Shown one piece after another: positions 20,681 through 20,736 of a stretch of DNA of 20,736 nucleotides. How positions within the stretch are numbered: the first letter of the stretch is position 1; each line of letters begins with the position of its first letter. Source of the stretch: CAZWDL01 sp964632995 (GTDB lineage Bacteria > Bacteroidota > Bacteroidia > Chitinophagales > Saprospiraceae); NCBI GenBank assembly GCA_964632995.1, contig CAZWDL010000125.1, positions 1-20,736 on the forward strand, in the 5' to 3' direction. Under the pieces are notes generated by a model. The model made no database searches. It was not told the origin of the DNA and saw only the letters and a program-made list of their open reading frames with translations. Made by a program: the position numbers and the translations under genes.

Positions 20681-20736
20681 GAGTGAACTACCCACCAGCT
20701 AAAGACTGGTGGGCTTCGGGCTTCCCAGAGATGTGC
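20681..20736 (-). mobile_element. Right end of an IS200/IS605-type (tnpB) element, cut by the window edge
   Basis: CCCACCAG (20691-20698) pairs perfectly with CTGGTGGG (20706-20713) around CTAAAGA. On the minus strand this reads CCCACCAG-TCTTTAG-CTGGTGGG followed by TAGTTCAC. A stem with CTTTAGC in the loop followed by GNAGNTTCA-like sequence is typical, as I remember it, of the right end of tnpB elements, where it also forms the 3' part of the omega-RNA scaffold. The element body would lie beyond 20736. Confidence 0.45.
20688..20736 (-). CDS. C-terminal tail of a probable TnpB, partial
   Basis: Read leftwards from the edge, one frame gives the last 15 residues HISGKPEAHQSLAGG and a TAG stop at 20688-20690. 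The end of the frame lies inside the hairpin, as expected where a tnpB tail overlaps its right end. The segment is too short for secure identification; the call depends mainly on the hairpin. If right, TnpB is an RNA-guided endonuclease whose guide would be taken from the sequence just left of about 20683. Confidence 0.35.
   Translation of the reverse strand, partial: HISGKPEAHQSLAGG

Overview
The window most likely comes from a Bacteroidota chromosome, probably Saprospiria (Saprospiraceae/Lewinella-like). Evidence: an sdhC-sdhA pair of the Bacteroidetes cytochrome b558 type, a secreted protein ending in a type IX secretion (T9SS) sorting domain, a gldM-like relic, an ECF sigma factor translationally coupled to a membrane/beta-barrel protein, and promoter-like TTG-N20-TAnnTTTG elements, with no Shine-Dalgarno sites apparent at the starts I checked. 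GC content is moderate and coding density is high. There is no rRNA, tRNA or CRISPR array.

Layout. 1-1615 (minus): sdhC followed by the 5' part of sdhA, which runs off the left edge. 1883-4677 (plus): an unrecognised 166-aa protein, then RNase R (rnr), closed by a strong hairpin. 4718-5136: an AT-rich then hairpin-rich gap with no gene. 5137-7077 (minus): a cytosolic S9 prolyl-oligopeptidase-type peptidase. 7169-8994 (minus): an ECF sigma factor whose stop overlaps (ATGA) the start of a protein that seems to combine a cytoplasmic N-terminus, one membrane helix, a Pro/Ala-rich linker and an outer-membrane beta-barrel. 9144-9560 (plus): a PaaI-type hotdog thioesterase. 9606-10964 (minus): Crp/Fnr and TetR regulators in tandem, with several operator-like dyads around them.

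11427-15332 (plus): a 1301-aa secreted multidomain protein with SprB/PKD-like modules, a GYWxNH module, a Lys/Gly linker and a T9SS C-terminal domain. Next is a 156-aa secreted Lys/Glu-rich protein ending in the same Lys-Gly repeat. 16152-16475 holds what reads as a frameshifted, internally deleted gldM-like lipoprotein relic. 16591-17865 (plus) is a CPA1-type Na+/H+ antiporter. 17866-18263 is a convergent gap unusually rich in perfect dyads. 18260-20531 (minus) is a probable three-gene operon: an acidic coiled-coil LEA/apolipoprotein-like protein, a Nudix ADP-ribose pyrophosphatase-like enzyme and a type II haloacid dehalogenase. At the right edge a perfect hairpin and a 15-codon tail look like the end of an IS200/IS605-type tnpB element coming in from outside.

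The most interesting items for follow-up are the sigma/beta-barrel pair, the gldM relic, the two consecutive secreted proteins sharing a KGK tract, the dyads around crp-tetR, and the tnpB/omega-RNA-like right edge. All functional calls rest on reading the sequence and on remembered family features; no search was run.
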